64,000 nt of DNA from Dryocosmus kuriphilus (Eukaryota; Arthropoda; Insecta; Hymenoptera; Cynipidae): positions 87,061,050 through 87,125,049 of the forward strand of contig CM076197.1 in the NCBI GenBank assembly GCA_038277395.1, given 5' to 3'. How positions within the stretch are numbered: the first letter of the stretch is position 1; every line of letters starts with the position of its first letter. The notes under the pieces are model-generated. The model was not told the origin of the DNA and did no database searches. It saw only the letters and a list, made by a program, of their open reading frames with translations. Position numbers and translations under genes: made by a program. Below, in pieces: positions 9,936-21,862 of this stretch.

Positions 9936-11742
9936 TTTTTATCTACAACTAATATTTTTCGCAAAAATTAGTGATACATCGATTATCATGGAAAAAAAAA
10001 AACCCTCAAAAATCAAGGTTTCTTGCGTTCATATTAGTCAATACGCAAACTTTCGCAAAATCTTTGACTCATCGAGATACACATTTTTTGTTTTAAACAT
10101 TTTTTGATACGAGTGATAGTTTTCGAGAAAATTAGTGATATATCTAATAAAATTTAACAAATTTTAGTGCAATAAGCGACAGGTATTTCTCTGCCGTCCG
10201 CGCTCCTAGTACTAACAGGCGTGTGTTTCATGCGTGCATTAATTATTTCCGAAGTTTTCTTCTCTTGAGATCTAACCAACGTGGATGAAAAATATAATAT
10301 TTCCAGTCTGAGTATGATTCTTCAAAAAAGAGAAAAGACACTTCAGTGGTTGAGACAAATTGAATTCATTCCAACTGAACGATTTTTCTCAAAACACAAG
10401 AAAAAAATAACTCTTTTAGAGTCTGAAATGACTTGGTAAGTAATGACAGGTAAGTATCGTCACACAAATACCGTTGCGGAAGATACGTGGTTTGAGAGGT
10501 GTCACATTTCCGCAGCGGCATGTATGCTTATATCTTATTGTTTCGCTATAGGCTTCAATCATTCCGAGGAGTTTGTGAATAGTGATACCGGAGCACACAC
10601 TCAAAACATCGAGTCATCTTGTCGGTGGATGCGATGATTCCTCTCACAAGGAGGAGTGCACAAGAGCAATCTTGCAGATCATCTCTGTGAATTTTTGTGG
10701 CGGCGACGGCTCAAGAAAATAGATGCTGATCCATTTAAAGAACGAATCGCAAATATTAAAGTATGCTACCCTGGCCACTGATTATAATCAGCATCCCCAA
10801 TTGAAGTAAAAGCAAATATATTTCGTAATAATAAAATTTTAAAAAATCCAAAAAAAATTAATGAAAAATATTACAAAATATTTTTAAAAAATGCTCTTCA
10901 AAATACTCCAACCTTCCCGCGGTTGAGAGCGTGAGTAGGTACCAAGCCGAAACCAATGGAGATACAATGCAAAGAAAAAGATCTATTGTACAGGTAGGTG
11001 GATAAACAACATTATACCTGTGATCAATCACAGGGGTGCCTTTCCGACCCCACGTATTTCCGCAACTAGTCAGTGAATGCGTAGCCCCCCCCCCCCCCCC
11101 ACCCCACACACACACACTTGGAAAGGGGAACGACCGTGATTGAACGTATTTTCGTAACTAGTCAGTGAATGTGTAGACGCCCCTTATTCTTGGAAAAGGG
11201 GGATGAGCGTGACCGAACGCATTTCCGTAACTTTCTTCATCTTTTTTTTGTTTTTCCAACAAAATCCTCTTTTTCTCAAAAAATAATGATTTTAGACGAA
11301 AAATGTATATAAGAAAAAAGATGTATTTTTATACTAGCTAAAACTTTTGTTTAAAATATTTGTCTAAATTCTGCGTAGTTACTGAGATAAACGCAAAAAA
11401 AAAAAAACGTGAATTTTATGGTGTTTTTATGGTTTTCACCATGAAAATCGCTCGACAATTTTTCATTATCATATTCGTAATCAGCACGAAATTACAAAAT
11501 ATAAGAAGTTGTGACCGAACGCATTTCCATCCTTTTTTTCTCGATCATATAAAAAGTGTATTCGAAAGAATCAGCAAATACTTTTGTTTAAAACATTTTT
11601 CAAAATTCTATTTACATAAGCACAAAAAACATGAATGTTTTTTTAACAAAAAATCGGAAAATTTTCAAGCTATTCGGCGCAAAAATACTAAGCACCGAAG
11701 TTTCAGCAAAATCGGAAAATTAAGCTATTCGGAACTGCACCC
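9936..11742 (+). mobile_element. Element R copy 1 (Merlin-like), left end truncated
   Basis: Reverse complement of much of 25081-26982. The right terminus reads GCTATTCGGAACTGCACCC, the mirror of the left terminus of copy 2. Compared with copy 2 it has ~530 extra bases (10520-11050) that contain a transposase fragment, so copy 1 is closer to the autonomous ancestor. It carries a 16-C run at 11085-11100 where copy 2 has a 19-G run. Confidence 0.65.
10551..10790 (+). pseudogene. Merlin/ISXO2-like transposase C-terminal fragment
   Basis: The frame from 10551 reads GFNHSEEFVNSDTGAHTQNI then ESSCRWM, a TGA stop, and further on CEFLWRRRLKK and DPFKERIANIK. The block NHS-x2-FV-x2-DTGAHTQNIES followed by an E-F-x-W/F-R-R motif and DPF is, from memory of the family, typical of the C-terminal catalytic half of ISXO2/IS1016-like DDE transposases that define Merlin DNA transposons. 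No upstream catalytic region is readable, and at least one stop interrupts it, so it is a relic inside element R. Confidence 0.6.
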
Positions 11743-12864
11743 ACGAATAGTACACATTTTATGGTCAAATAGTCGACAAAATTGCCGTAACTCTAAGAAA
11801 ATAACCAAAAAGTCGATTTTTTTGATTTTTCAAAATTTCAATGTCGCTTAGAGAGGGCAAAAAATATTTTAATGACATAATTGATAACATGCTGTAAACT
11901 GCTTCTTGTGATAATTTAGATCAAAAAAAATGTTTGGTCTTCAAACTTAAAGCAGTGTGCTGTATTTTATAATTTTTCCCTATATCTACAATGCGAAAAC
12001 AGACAAGAAAACTTTGTTATGAAACTTGAAGGAAGTGTCTTTGAGTCCCAAAAAAAAGTTCTCATCATTATTAGAACTCTGAGTAAAGAACTTTTTTTCG
12101 ATACGCCCTAATGATCGTATTCAGTGAACCTTTCGTTTTTTTGTTATACCCTATACTATAACACAATATTGTAATTCTTTAAGTAACAACAAATCCATAA
12201 TAAATTCAAAATTTCGAAAACCCGCTCGACCACAAAACTGCTTATGCGCCGCCTCGCGACATGTGGTCAAAACAATCGTTTTGAATTCCATGGCTGTACC
12301 GGATTTAAACGAATACTACCGAATATAGCCGAAACCGCAAAACTGACGGTGGCGCCGCTGTTTCGATGTGTGGTTGTACTTGGTATTTTGGTTGTACTAA
12401 GTCGTGCCACCTCTACGGCAGTACTCAAATATTACGTAACGTTTTTTTGGATCACATCCCCCCCCCCCCCCCCCCCCGCTTTTTCTATAGTGAGTGCATA
12501 TAACTTTAACATGGGCGTAACTCGCGGCATTTTAAGATATATTGAATACACTTTTCATAGCCCAATATGACAAATAAACACAAAATTTATATAAAACAAA
12601 ACAATAATGCAACAAAATCGAGATATTTATAAACTTAACAAAATTCTCTAAAAAATGTGTCTATTTCAGGAAGCAATAACTTTCAACCTATTGCAGTTAA
12701 AACATTCTTTCTTGGAATTTAGTTTGCTTCAACTAATAAGAATAAAATTTTAATGCAAGATGCATTGAAAATAAGATATGTAAAGAGGTATGAAGATTTT
12801 CACAACATTTTTACTAAAAAATCGATTTTGCAGGAGATAATTCCTAAACTATTGCAGCTATAAC
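11743..12864. other. Intergenic, no gene recognised; 20-C run
   Basis: AT-rich with one GC-richer patch (12220-12420) and an uninterrupted C20 tract at 12458-12477. 12665-12864 forms the start of a ~190 bp imperfect tandem duplication (CTATTGCAGYTAWAACATT) that is the target of LINE copy C. Confidence 0.5.
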
Positions 12865-12879
12865 ATTACTATTTTTGGT
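12865..12879. repeat. Target-site duplication, left of LINE copy C
   Basis: ATTACTATTTTTGGT, identical over 15 bp to 14734-14748. Confidence 0.95.
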
Positions 12880-14733
12880 AGGGAACACGAGAAATTACTA
12901 GATGTGAAAAGACAGGAGGAGAAGATGAGATACATGGAGGAGGTAGAGAAAGCAATAAAGGAAGGAAGAGAATGGGAGGTGATCAATAGAGAGAGGTGTG
13001 GAATGGAAAGGAATCAATAAAGAGATAAATATGGAGGAATGGACGGTATACTTCAAGAAATTGCTAGGAGGCGTGGATAGCAAAGTGAAGGGGGAAGGCA
13101 GAAAGTGCAAGGAGAGGGGAATGTAAGGGGGGAATGAAGTGATCAGAGAGGAGGTGAATCAAGCAATTGAGAAGTTAAAAAGAAACAAGGCGACAAGAGA
13201 GGATGGGATGTAGAATGAAGCGTTGAAATTTTGAGGAAGAAGGATTAGAGAAGAGATCTGGGAAGTATGTAGAGGGGAAGGATGGCCCAAGGAGTGGAGA
13301 ACAGGTTTGGTAGTTCCGTTATTAAAGAAAGGTAGGAGTAGAAAAGTGGAAGATTACAGAGGAATCACTCTCATGCCAGTAACGTATAAAATTTACGCGG
13401 AGGTTGCTTAGGAAGAGATTAGAAAAACAGGTAGAAGAGAAAGGAAGTATTCCACACAATCAAACAGGATTCAGGATGGGGATGGAAACAGTGGATAACA
13501 TTTTCGTTCTGAATTATCTAGTCAACAGGAACCTGGGATAGAAGAAAAGAAAGCTAGTTGCACTCTTCGTAGATTTTAAGGCAGCTTTCGACTCGGTGAA
13601 TAGGGAAGTTTTATGGAAGGCAATGAAAGAAAGGGGGGTCGACGAAGAGTTGACTGAGAGGATAAAAAAGGTCTTTACGGAGACGAAAACAAGGGTGAGG
13701 ATCGGGGAACAGAAAATGGAGGAGTTTTGGACAGGGATTGGTCTTAGGCAAGAGTGCCCACTAAGTCTATTGCTATTTAGCATAATGTTAGCAGACCTAG
13801 AAGAGAAAATGGAAAAGAATGGTAAAGGAGGTACAGTTCTAGGAAATAAAAGAATATACTCACTAGCGTACGCGGACGATGTGGTGCTTCTAGCAGAGGA
13901 TGAAAATGAAATGAGCTTGCTAATGAAAGGATTCGAAGAGAAAGGGAGAGAGAAAAACTTGACAATTAATGTGACGAAGACAAAAATAATATGTTTCAGA
14001 AAGAGAAAGAATGAAGTAAAGTATGGATGGAAGATAAATGGAGAACTGGTGGAAATGGTAGAGGAATTTTGTTATTTAAGATTTGAGTTCGAAGCGGGAG
14101 GTGGAAATGATCTACAGGTGAAAAAAAGGATGGAAAGTGCGAGTAAGGTCAAGTGCGGGGGATTAGAAAAAGAAGATTCAAAGAGGACCGGAAGATGAGA
14201 TTATGGCTGTTTGACTCACTGGTATGGTCAGTGATGTGTTATAGAGTGGAAATATGGGGTTGGAAGGAGTACAAGAAGGTAGAAAACATGAAAGAAAGAT
14301 TTCTGAGATGGGTTATGGGAGTAAGCTGGAACTGCCCAGGTTATATGTTGAGAGAAGAAGCAGGGAGAGAGAAATTGGTGATAAGGCAGAGGAAAAGGGT
14401 CTGGAATTTCGAAGAGAAACTTAAGAGTGGTAAGGATAGTAAAATAGCAGAAGTGTGCCGACAGCAATTAATAAATAGAGAGAGGAGAGGTAACACGGGA
14501 CACTCAAAATGGGAGGAAGAGAGATGGCAAGTTAGAAAGGGAGAAGCGGAAGTCCTGGAAGGTCTCGCGCTCTTGTTAGATGTTAGATAATAGTAAGATA
14601 GTATTTAATAATTTGTACATAATGAAGCGATAATAGGTTAAGATAAGCATAAGGCATAGTGGTTAAGTGAAATTGTAAAGGATGTAAAGGGAACGGAGCC
14701 CTCAAACCCGTAATGGAGAGTAATAAACGAATC
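12880..14733 (+). mobile_element. LINE copy C, 5'-truncated, perfect 15 bp TSD
   Basis: Nearly the same subfamily as copy D. It begins inside ORF2, upstream of the RT domain, and ends with the 3' UTR signature AACGGAGCCCTCAAACCCG and tail TAATAAACGAATC. The flanking identical 15 bp repeat shows a recent insertion, but ORF2 carries stops and frameshifts, so it arrived or became inactive early. Confidence 0.95.
12893..14600 (+). pseudogene. LINE copy C ORF2 remnant: reverse transcriptase
   Basis: Homologous along its length to ORF2 of copy D. Visible in order: a pre-RT lysine/glutamate-rich region (12893-13200), RT fingers with HNQTGF and DFKAAFDSVNRE (13560-13610), RQECPLSLLLF (~13750), the YADD box at 13869-13880, thumb (WKINGELVEM...CYLRFEFEAGG) and the NCPGYMLREEAGREK block (~14340). 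A stop at 13211 (GMxNEALKF), a frameshift near 13410 and another near 14150-14190 break it. The protein would be the LINE endonuclease/reverse transcriptase. Unlike copy D, this copy keeps its YADD catalytic residues. Confidence 0.85.
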
Positions 14734-14748
14734 ATTACTATTTTTGGT
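14734..14748. repeat. Target-site duplication, right of LINE copy C
   Basis: Exact partner of 12865-12879. Confidence 0.95.
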
Positions 14749-16029
14749 TTTGCTCGGAATTAAGTTTTCTTATAAAATGCACCCGAAATGAGCAATTTAC
14801 TAAAAACTTATTTTTTTACCGTTTTAAACTTTAAAAGGGTTCCACACTTGAACACTTGGGACCTGACCTTTCCTTGGATGCCCAATTAAAAATTCAGATT
14901 TAGATATTTTAAAGCCAAGATTTAAAAAGAAATGTTCTCAAAAAGTTAGAAATGAAGATATTTTAAAAGGCGATATTGAATGATTTTTTTCATTTTGGAC
15001 TTAAAAGATTCGAGAGAAATTCCAAAAAAAAAAGAATCAGAAAAAAATCGAACGGACAAGCCCTTTACAATCAAGGTCGCTTAAAGCTAGGCGTACTGTA
15101 AGTTTTTCTTCCAAAATTTCAAGGTAGTTCATTTTCAATGTATTAAAATTGTTCCGAAGATTTTAAGAGAATTTTACAAAATGAGTAATCTACATGCTAT
15201 TTTACAGTAGTTAACATGTTACAGAAGCAGTTTAAATGCAAATTTCACATTGTTTACTTTAAAGTATGCAAACTCGAGCATATATACGAGGAAAGTTTAA
15301 GCCGGTTTTCCCTAGTCGTGACACAACGGACGAAGTCACCCGTGTTAAAGCGTGTGGGTAATTAAACTTACTATTCCATAACTTTCGCACTACTCTATTT
15401 TATATTAGTTATTTATATTTCCCACAGAACTTGAGAAAATAATTATATAATATATTTATTTCGTGTCAAATACAAACTTAACAACATTTATCATTTGTGT
15501 GTCATAAATTATAATATAATAAACTATACTCTAGAAGAAAATTTAATTGGAGTTGTTATCACTGGAAATCGAAGTGTATTGAGCGACACGTGCAAAGTGT
15601 GTATCTACACATTTTCTATGTGTAGCCGCAAACTTAATGTGTGTCACTGCACGGATAAAGCGTGTTTGAGTCTCTATCCGTGTTATCTGTCTCCAGAGCA
15701 TTTGTGTTAAATGCACAAACACAGTTCAAATGTGTGATGTAACACAAGTTTTGAGTGTTCAGTACCATTCAACACATTGACACGTATGAAATTTTTTCGA
15801 GTTGCAGCATGGTAGGAAAAAAACTCGCACTGCTCCAATAGTTGTACGTTATTCATGTTTTATTTCGAAGCTGATTAATGTATATAAGATTCATTACATT
15901 TCTTGAATGATAGTTTAAAGTACAACAAAGTTGTGCACATCTTGTCCGGATAAAAGTACAATTATAAAAGTTGTTCATCTATGATAATACAATTTTAATG
16001 TAATACATATTCTCGACAAGAACAATTAA
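14749..16029. other. Intergenic; GTGT/ACAC-rich patch
   Basis: AT-rich, no recognised gene. 15575-15790 is enriched in GTGTnnn and ACACnnn words (ACACGTGCAAAGTGTGT, TGTGTAGCCGC, CATTTGTGTTAAATGCACAAAC) that form several short inverted pairs. Confidence 0.4.
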
Positions 16030-17201
16030 TTAGACATGCAAATCGGATTCAGTTCGCTCGTGATTGATCAAAAGAACATATTTGTTATTGTAGGTAACAA
16101 ATCTTGAAAGAGGATAAGGAAAAATCAGATGATCCACATTTTTGATCAATTTTCTATTTTGACATGACGTCGATACATTATAAGCATTCACTTTAGGCTC
16201 GTAAAAGTTGCTTGTGAGTTCTCTTATAAGTAACAGATTTGTTCTACGAAAAACAAACATATTTTCCACTTCCCCAAAAACAGATAATTCATCATCGTCA
16301 ATAATGAGTAGAACAATACTGTGTTTGGTATATGTTGTTCCATGAACAATAATTTCTTGTGTACGCATTAACAATGTTGTCTCATTGAAGAGACATCTCC
16401 CTCATTGAATTCATAAAATAGTGGAGCATCAATTAAATTCCTCAATAGTATAGTCGGTCCAGGGTAGACGAAATCGCCCTGATATAAATACTTTTTCTGA
16501 GGAGCTCCACGAATTACTCCAAGTTTTGAACACAAGCTTGACTGATGCCAATAGACAAAGCCATGTTTTTGAAGTTGCGAACAACAGGGACAAGACCTTT
16601 GAAATAAGCATGTACAGCTTCGAATCTAAAGCACCACTGTTGCCTTGGAGGTCCAAACAAACGAATGTACCGTGGAATGTGTAGCATAATGATGAAATTT
16701 GGCACCAAATGGTTTGGATACAAACGTTGCGTTTGGCAATATCCAGTCTCCAATTATAAAAAGCAAAGTATGACTGAGTGTGAATAATTGCCCAGCATTT
16801 TGACGCAAGATTTTATCATCTACAAGATGCTCTAATAATATAGCAGCTGGTTTGTCACGACCGAAATGTTGAAAATCGAACATCTTCAGTCGGCTGTTAA
16901 AATCATCTAGAGAAAATAAATCAAGGTCGTTTATACAATGACGTAAAAAATGTTTGCATAGCAATTGCAGAGGGCCTTCAATAAGTACGTGCATACTATC
17001 TTGGGTTAAACACTGAGTAACATCTATTATCTCTGTCATTATACTCCTCGAATTTACTCCTAAGCGTCTTTACCAAAATTTTCGTGCAACATTTGTGATA
17101 CTTACATCAGTGAAAGCTTCCAAATCTCGCTCATGATTTGTGTGATCGCGTGCTTAAAAATCAGAATTTCGAAAATATTGTTGTCAATTGTCAATTATCA
17201 C

Positions 17202-17998
17202 AGCACACAAACGACAGAACCTGTGAGCATTGACGGACTCCTTGAATCCACCAAGCATTGCGGCTGCTGGGGTGTCGGCAACGCAAAACAACACAGAACC
17301 CTTGAAATTCCTTATCTCACCGTTAATATCCACATTAACTCCCTGTGTCTTCAACTTGTTCATCGCAGCGACAATTGATTCCATGATTTTTCTCAATGCC
17401 CCAGTTTTCTTCAAATACTCATATTTAACAATAGCGTAGAGCTGAATGGCGTTCAGACTCGACCGTGAATTTGGATGAATGTTGGCCAGAACCCAGTAAA
17501 ACATCGGCATTTTTTGATTTTTGGAAGCTGTTCCCAATGGATTTGCGATGCCCAAATCATCGTAATAAAATATAATAGCAAGAGAATTTTCACCATATGA
17601 GGGGATGAAGTGCTCATGATAATAACTGACATCAAGAACTGTTCTATACACTCCAATTTCACGAGGTTGAGGATTGTCGACATAATTTCTGATTTCGTCA
17701 TTTCTCAATAAAACTTTCAAATTGTCTAAAAAAGGAACGATGTAAGCTTCGTGATGTACTTCACATACTTCAGGATTAATAAGGCCTTTTTTCTCTTTCT
17801 TCCACACTATATCTGTCGCAATAACATGACTTTGTGCAGGAATCATGCCAAAACGCTCAATGAGAATTTGATCTAAAGATCGTCGGGATTTAACAGCATC
17901 AAATATCAAGCTCGGAGGGAATTCTTCTTGAAGAACTGCTTCGATATCTTCCATATTCAGAAGATTGGTACTCGGATCCGATTTTCTTCTCATTTCAC
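17202..17998 (-). pseudogene. Core catalytic-type exon of the Tnp2-like gene
   Basis: Acceptor TATTTTATGCAG ends at 17999. The frame is then open for about 265 residues without a stop, beginning SEMRRKSDPSTNLLN. It includes YYDD (candidate first acidic catalytic residue), NPLGTASKNQKMPMFYWVLA, a second acidic site in FCVADT, and a Cys-x2-Cys in RFCRLC. This is the best preserved part of the gene. The preferred donor is GCT|GTGATA near 17202. Confidence 0.6.
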
Positions 17999-18137
17999 TC
18001 TGCATAAAATATCATAAATATTACATGAAGAATGTATAAATGCAAAAATATGCAATACTACTATACAAAATAATTCTTTATTAATAATAAATATGAAAAT
18101 ATTATATATTTAAATAAACAGTCATGCAGTCCTCAAC

Positions 18138-18253
18138 CTCCTCAATCATTTTCTCAATTGCTGTCTGAGACAATTTAGAATTTTCGCGAACATTGCATAC
18201 AAATTTGGCTGACTGAAGTTCCAGTAATTGAATTCGATCTACATATGGTTCGT
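18138..18253 (-). pseudogene. Short second exon of the Tnp2-like gene
   Basis: The acceptor TTTTTTTATGTTGCAG directly precedes 18253. The frame reads DEPYVDRIQLLELQSAKFVC and then NVRENSKLSQTAIEKMIEEV, a helical segment typical of the linker after the zinc finger in this family. The donor is probably GAG|GTTGAG at 18138/18137. Confidence 0.5.
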
Positions 18254-18510
18254 CTGCAACATAAAAAAACCACTCAATTTTTTGCTAAAATTACACATGC
18301 GTTGCATGTTATAATTATTATTATTATCATTATTGCTATAGCTATGATTATATGTATAATTGTGTAAATGTATAATAATAATTATTCTTAAAAACGATAT
18401 TGCAGTATAAACAGAGATTGCATTTCATTATTATTGTTTATTTTTTTAGTTAATAAATTTAATTTTCTTTCAATTTTTATTGATATTTATTATTTTATAA
18501 GTGTTGTCAA

Positions 18511-18526
18511 TTATGTTTATTTAATT
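18511..18526. repeat. Target-site duplication, 3' side of LINE copy D
   Basis: TTATGTTTATTTAATT, one mismatch in 16 from 23530-23545 (TTATGGTTATTTAATT). Confidence 0.9.
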
Positions 18527-18762
18527 GATTGGTTTATTACTCTCCCTTATGGGTTTGAGGGCTCCGTTCCCTTTACATCCTTTACAATTTCACTTAGCCA
18601 CTATGCCTTATGCTTATCTTAACCTACTATCGCTCCATTATGTATAAGTTCTTAAATTCTTAAATACTAACTTACTGTCTATCATCTAATATCTAACAAG
18701 TGCGCGAGACCTTCCAGGGCTTCCGTGTCCTCTTACCATATTACTATTCAAGTTTTTCCAAG

Positions 18763-21700
18763 TCACGCAACACTAATCTTCCTTAGATTTTGGTTTTGGC
18801 TTTCTCCTCCCCCATACATCCTCTCTTCCCTTTTATTTTCTATACTCTTCACCCAGTTTTCCCCTTGTCCACAATCGCTTAGTATCCACCTAACTTTACC
18901 TACGACGCTCTTTCCCCCTTCCTCTTCGCCTGTGCACCTCTCCAACACGTGCTCCCATGATTCCCTTTCATACCTACATACCCTGCACATTTTCATTTTT
19001 TCACTCATCCAATATTTACATTCATTCATGCCTTCACTCATTCTGAAACGTATCATCCTGGCCCACCTGCACTCCTTTTTGAATTTCCCTAAATATTCTG
19101 GGACCCCTTCCATCTTGACGAATTTATACCATTTATTATACCTTGATCCTATAATCTTTTCCCATCTCTTCTCTTCCTGCTTCTTACTCATTTCGCCCTC
19201 AATTTCCTGTCATTCCCACCCCTCGTCACACATTCTCCATTCCCTTCTAACTTGCCATCTCTCTTCCTCCCATTTTGAATGTCCCGCGTTACCTCTCCTC
19301 TCTCTATTTATTAATTCCTGTCGGCACACTTGTGCTATTTTGCTACCCTTACCACTCTTAAGTTTCTCTTCGAAATTCCAGGCCCTTTTTCTCTGCCTTT
19401 TCACCAATTTCTCTCTCCCTGTTTCTTCTCTCAACATATAACCTGGGCAGTTCCAGCTTGCTCCCATAACCCATCTCAGAAATCTTTCTTTCATGTTTTC
19501 TACCTTCTTGTACTCCTTCCAACCCCATATTTCCACTCTATAACACATCACTGACCATACCAGTGAGTCAAACAGCCATAATCTCATCTTCCGGTCCTCT
19601 TTGAATCTTCTTTTTCTAATCCCCCGCACTTGACCTTACTCGCACTTTCCATCCTTTTTTTCACCTGTAAATCATTTGCACCTCCCGCTTCGAACTCAAA
19701 TCCTAAATAACAAAATTCCTCTACCATTTCCACCAGTTCTCCATTTATCTTCCATCCATACTTTACTTCCTGTACCTCCTTTACCATTCTTTTCCATTTT
19801 CTCTTCTAGGTCTGCTAACATTATGCTAAATAACAATGGACTTAGCGGGCACTCTTGCCTGAGACCTCTCCCTGTCCAAAACTCCTCCCCTTTCTGTTCC
19901 CCGATCCTCACCCTTGTCTTCGTCTCCGTAAAGACCTCTTTCATCCTCTCAATCAACTTCTCGTCGACCCCCCTTTCTTTCATTGCCTTCCATAAAACTT
20001 TCCTACTCACAGAGTCAAAGGCTGCTTTAAAATCTACGAAGAGTGCAACTAGCTTTCCTTTCTTCTGTCCCAGGTTCCTGTTGACTAGATAATTCAGAAC
20101 GAAAATGTTATACACTGTTCCCATCCCCTTCCTGAATCCTGTTTGATTGTGTGGAATACTTGCTTTCTCTTCTACCTGTTCTTCTAATCTCTTCCTAAGC
20201 ACCTCTGCGTAAATCTTATACGTTGCTGGCATGAGAGTGATTCCTCTATAATGTACCACTTTTCTACCCCTACCTTTTTTTAATAACGGAACTACCAAAC
20301 CTGTTCTCCACTCCTTGGGCCATCCTTCCCCTCTCCATACTCTACTACATACTTCCCAGATCTGTTCTCTAACCCTTCTTCTTCCTCCAAATTTCAACGC
20401 TTCATTCTCCATACCATCCTCTCCTGTCGCCTTGTTTCTTTTTAACTTCTCAATTGCTTGATTCACCTCCTCTCTGGTCACTTCATTCCCACCTTCCATT
20501 CCTCCCTCCTTGCTCTTTCTGCCTTCCCCCTTCACTTTACTATCCACGCCTCCTAGCAATTTCTTGAAGTATACCGTCCATTCCTCCATATTTATCTCTT
20601 CATTGATTCCTTTCCATTCACATCTCTCTCTATTGATCACCTCCCATTCTCTTCCTTCCTTTATTGCTTTCTCTACCTCCTCCATGTACCTCACCTTCTC
20701 CTCCTGTCTTTTCACATCTAGTAATTTCTCGTGTTTCCGTTTTCTTTTATTATATTCCTTTCTGTCTATCTCTCCTCTTCTCAAATTCTTTAACGATAAT
20801 TTCATGCATTCTTTAATCTCTATACATTCCACGTCCCACCATCCTCTTTTCTCCCTTCTTTCCTCCTCGCTTGGCCTAATTTCTTCCACTATCTTCTCTA
20901 TCCTTTCCTTCATCTTACACAACATCGCATCCACTCCTACCCCCTCTTCAATCATAGTATTCTCTTCTTCCATTCTTTCCGTATATTCTCTTATTTTATG
21001 AACTCCCCACTTGCCCATCTTCGCTTTCTTCTTTGTCACTCCCTCCTTCTTCCTTTCCTCTCTTCTCTCATTCCAACATTTCAACGTTGCAATTACCGGG
21101 AAGTGTTCTGACCCTATTTCGTTCCCTACTTCCATTCTTTCCAACAGCCTCCTTATCCTTTCCTCTGCCAGTATGTAGTCTATTACTGTTTCTCCTTTTC
21201 CTGCAAATGTAATCCCTCCTTCCTCATCCCCCTCCGAGTTCCCATTACAAATGAACCATCCTGTTTCTCCCAGAATTTCCAGCAGAGTCCTACACTCCTG
21301 GTCCACCTGTTTATGTTTCGATTTTCTCCTGAAAGTCTCACTCTCTTCATCCCATATTTCCCTCCCTGTTCTCCTGTCCAAGCATTCAGATCGCCTCCAA
21401 TCAAAACCAATTCATCATCCTTTTTAGCCACCCATTTCCTAATCACACTCCCACCTTCTTCTTCTCCCCTTCTCCTGTAGATGCAAACTATCATCACCTT
21501 TCTTCTTCCTAGCTTCACCATTCTCGTCATTACCCCATCTGTTTCCTCAAATCACACTTCTATTCTCTCTTCACCTATCAATTCCTTCCTTACTCCTGAC
21601 ACCATGCCCCCTTTTTTTCTTCCCTTTACCTTCTCTTTCTTTGCCTCTTGCATCTTCCATATATATCCCTTGGGTAACTTCCTCTTCACCCTCCTCCAAT

Positions 21701-21815
21701 CCTTCTCATCTACCCAGGTTTCACTCAACATCACTACATCCCATTTCTTCACCTCTTCAAAGAATCCTTCATCTTTATTCATTAGCCCTGATACATTCCA
21801 AAACGCTACTCTCAT
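18763..21815 (-). pseudogene. LINE copy D ORF2: endonuclease-reverse transcriptase, lacks YADD
   Basis: Starts MRVAFWNVSGLMNKDEG (APE endonuclease motif I), with LSETWVDEKDW, GGDLNAWTG, GETVIDYI and GSEHFPVIATL further on. A TGA stop at 21552 and a frameshift near 21390 break the endonuclease. The long frame 21381-19696 spans the EN end and RT with NKATGEDGMENEALKF, LMPATYKIYAEVLRKRL, HNQTGFRKG, DFKAAFDSV and RQECPLSPLLF. At about 19770 GGTACA joins directly to GGAAGTAAAG: relative to copy C some 177 bp are missing, and these encode the YADD catalytic box. The rest continues to a CRVCRYERESWEHVLERC knuckle near 18960. Confidence 0.85.
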
Positions 21816-21862
21816 TTCTTTTTTCCTTTCCTTCTTCCTTCTTTCTTTTTTACGCCCCCTCC

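Noticed and set aside
11360..11851. 163-residue plus-strand frame
   Set aside because: Lies in non-coding element R sequence that recurs at 25081-26982 with broken frames; low-complexity Lys/Phe composition.
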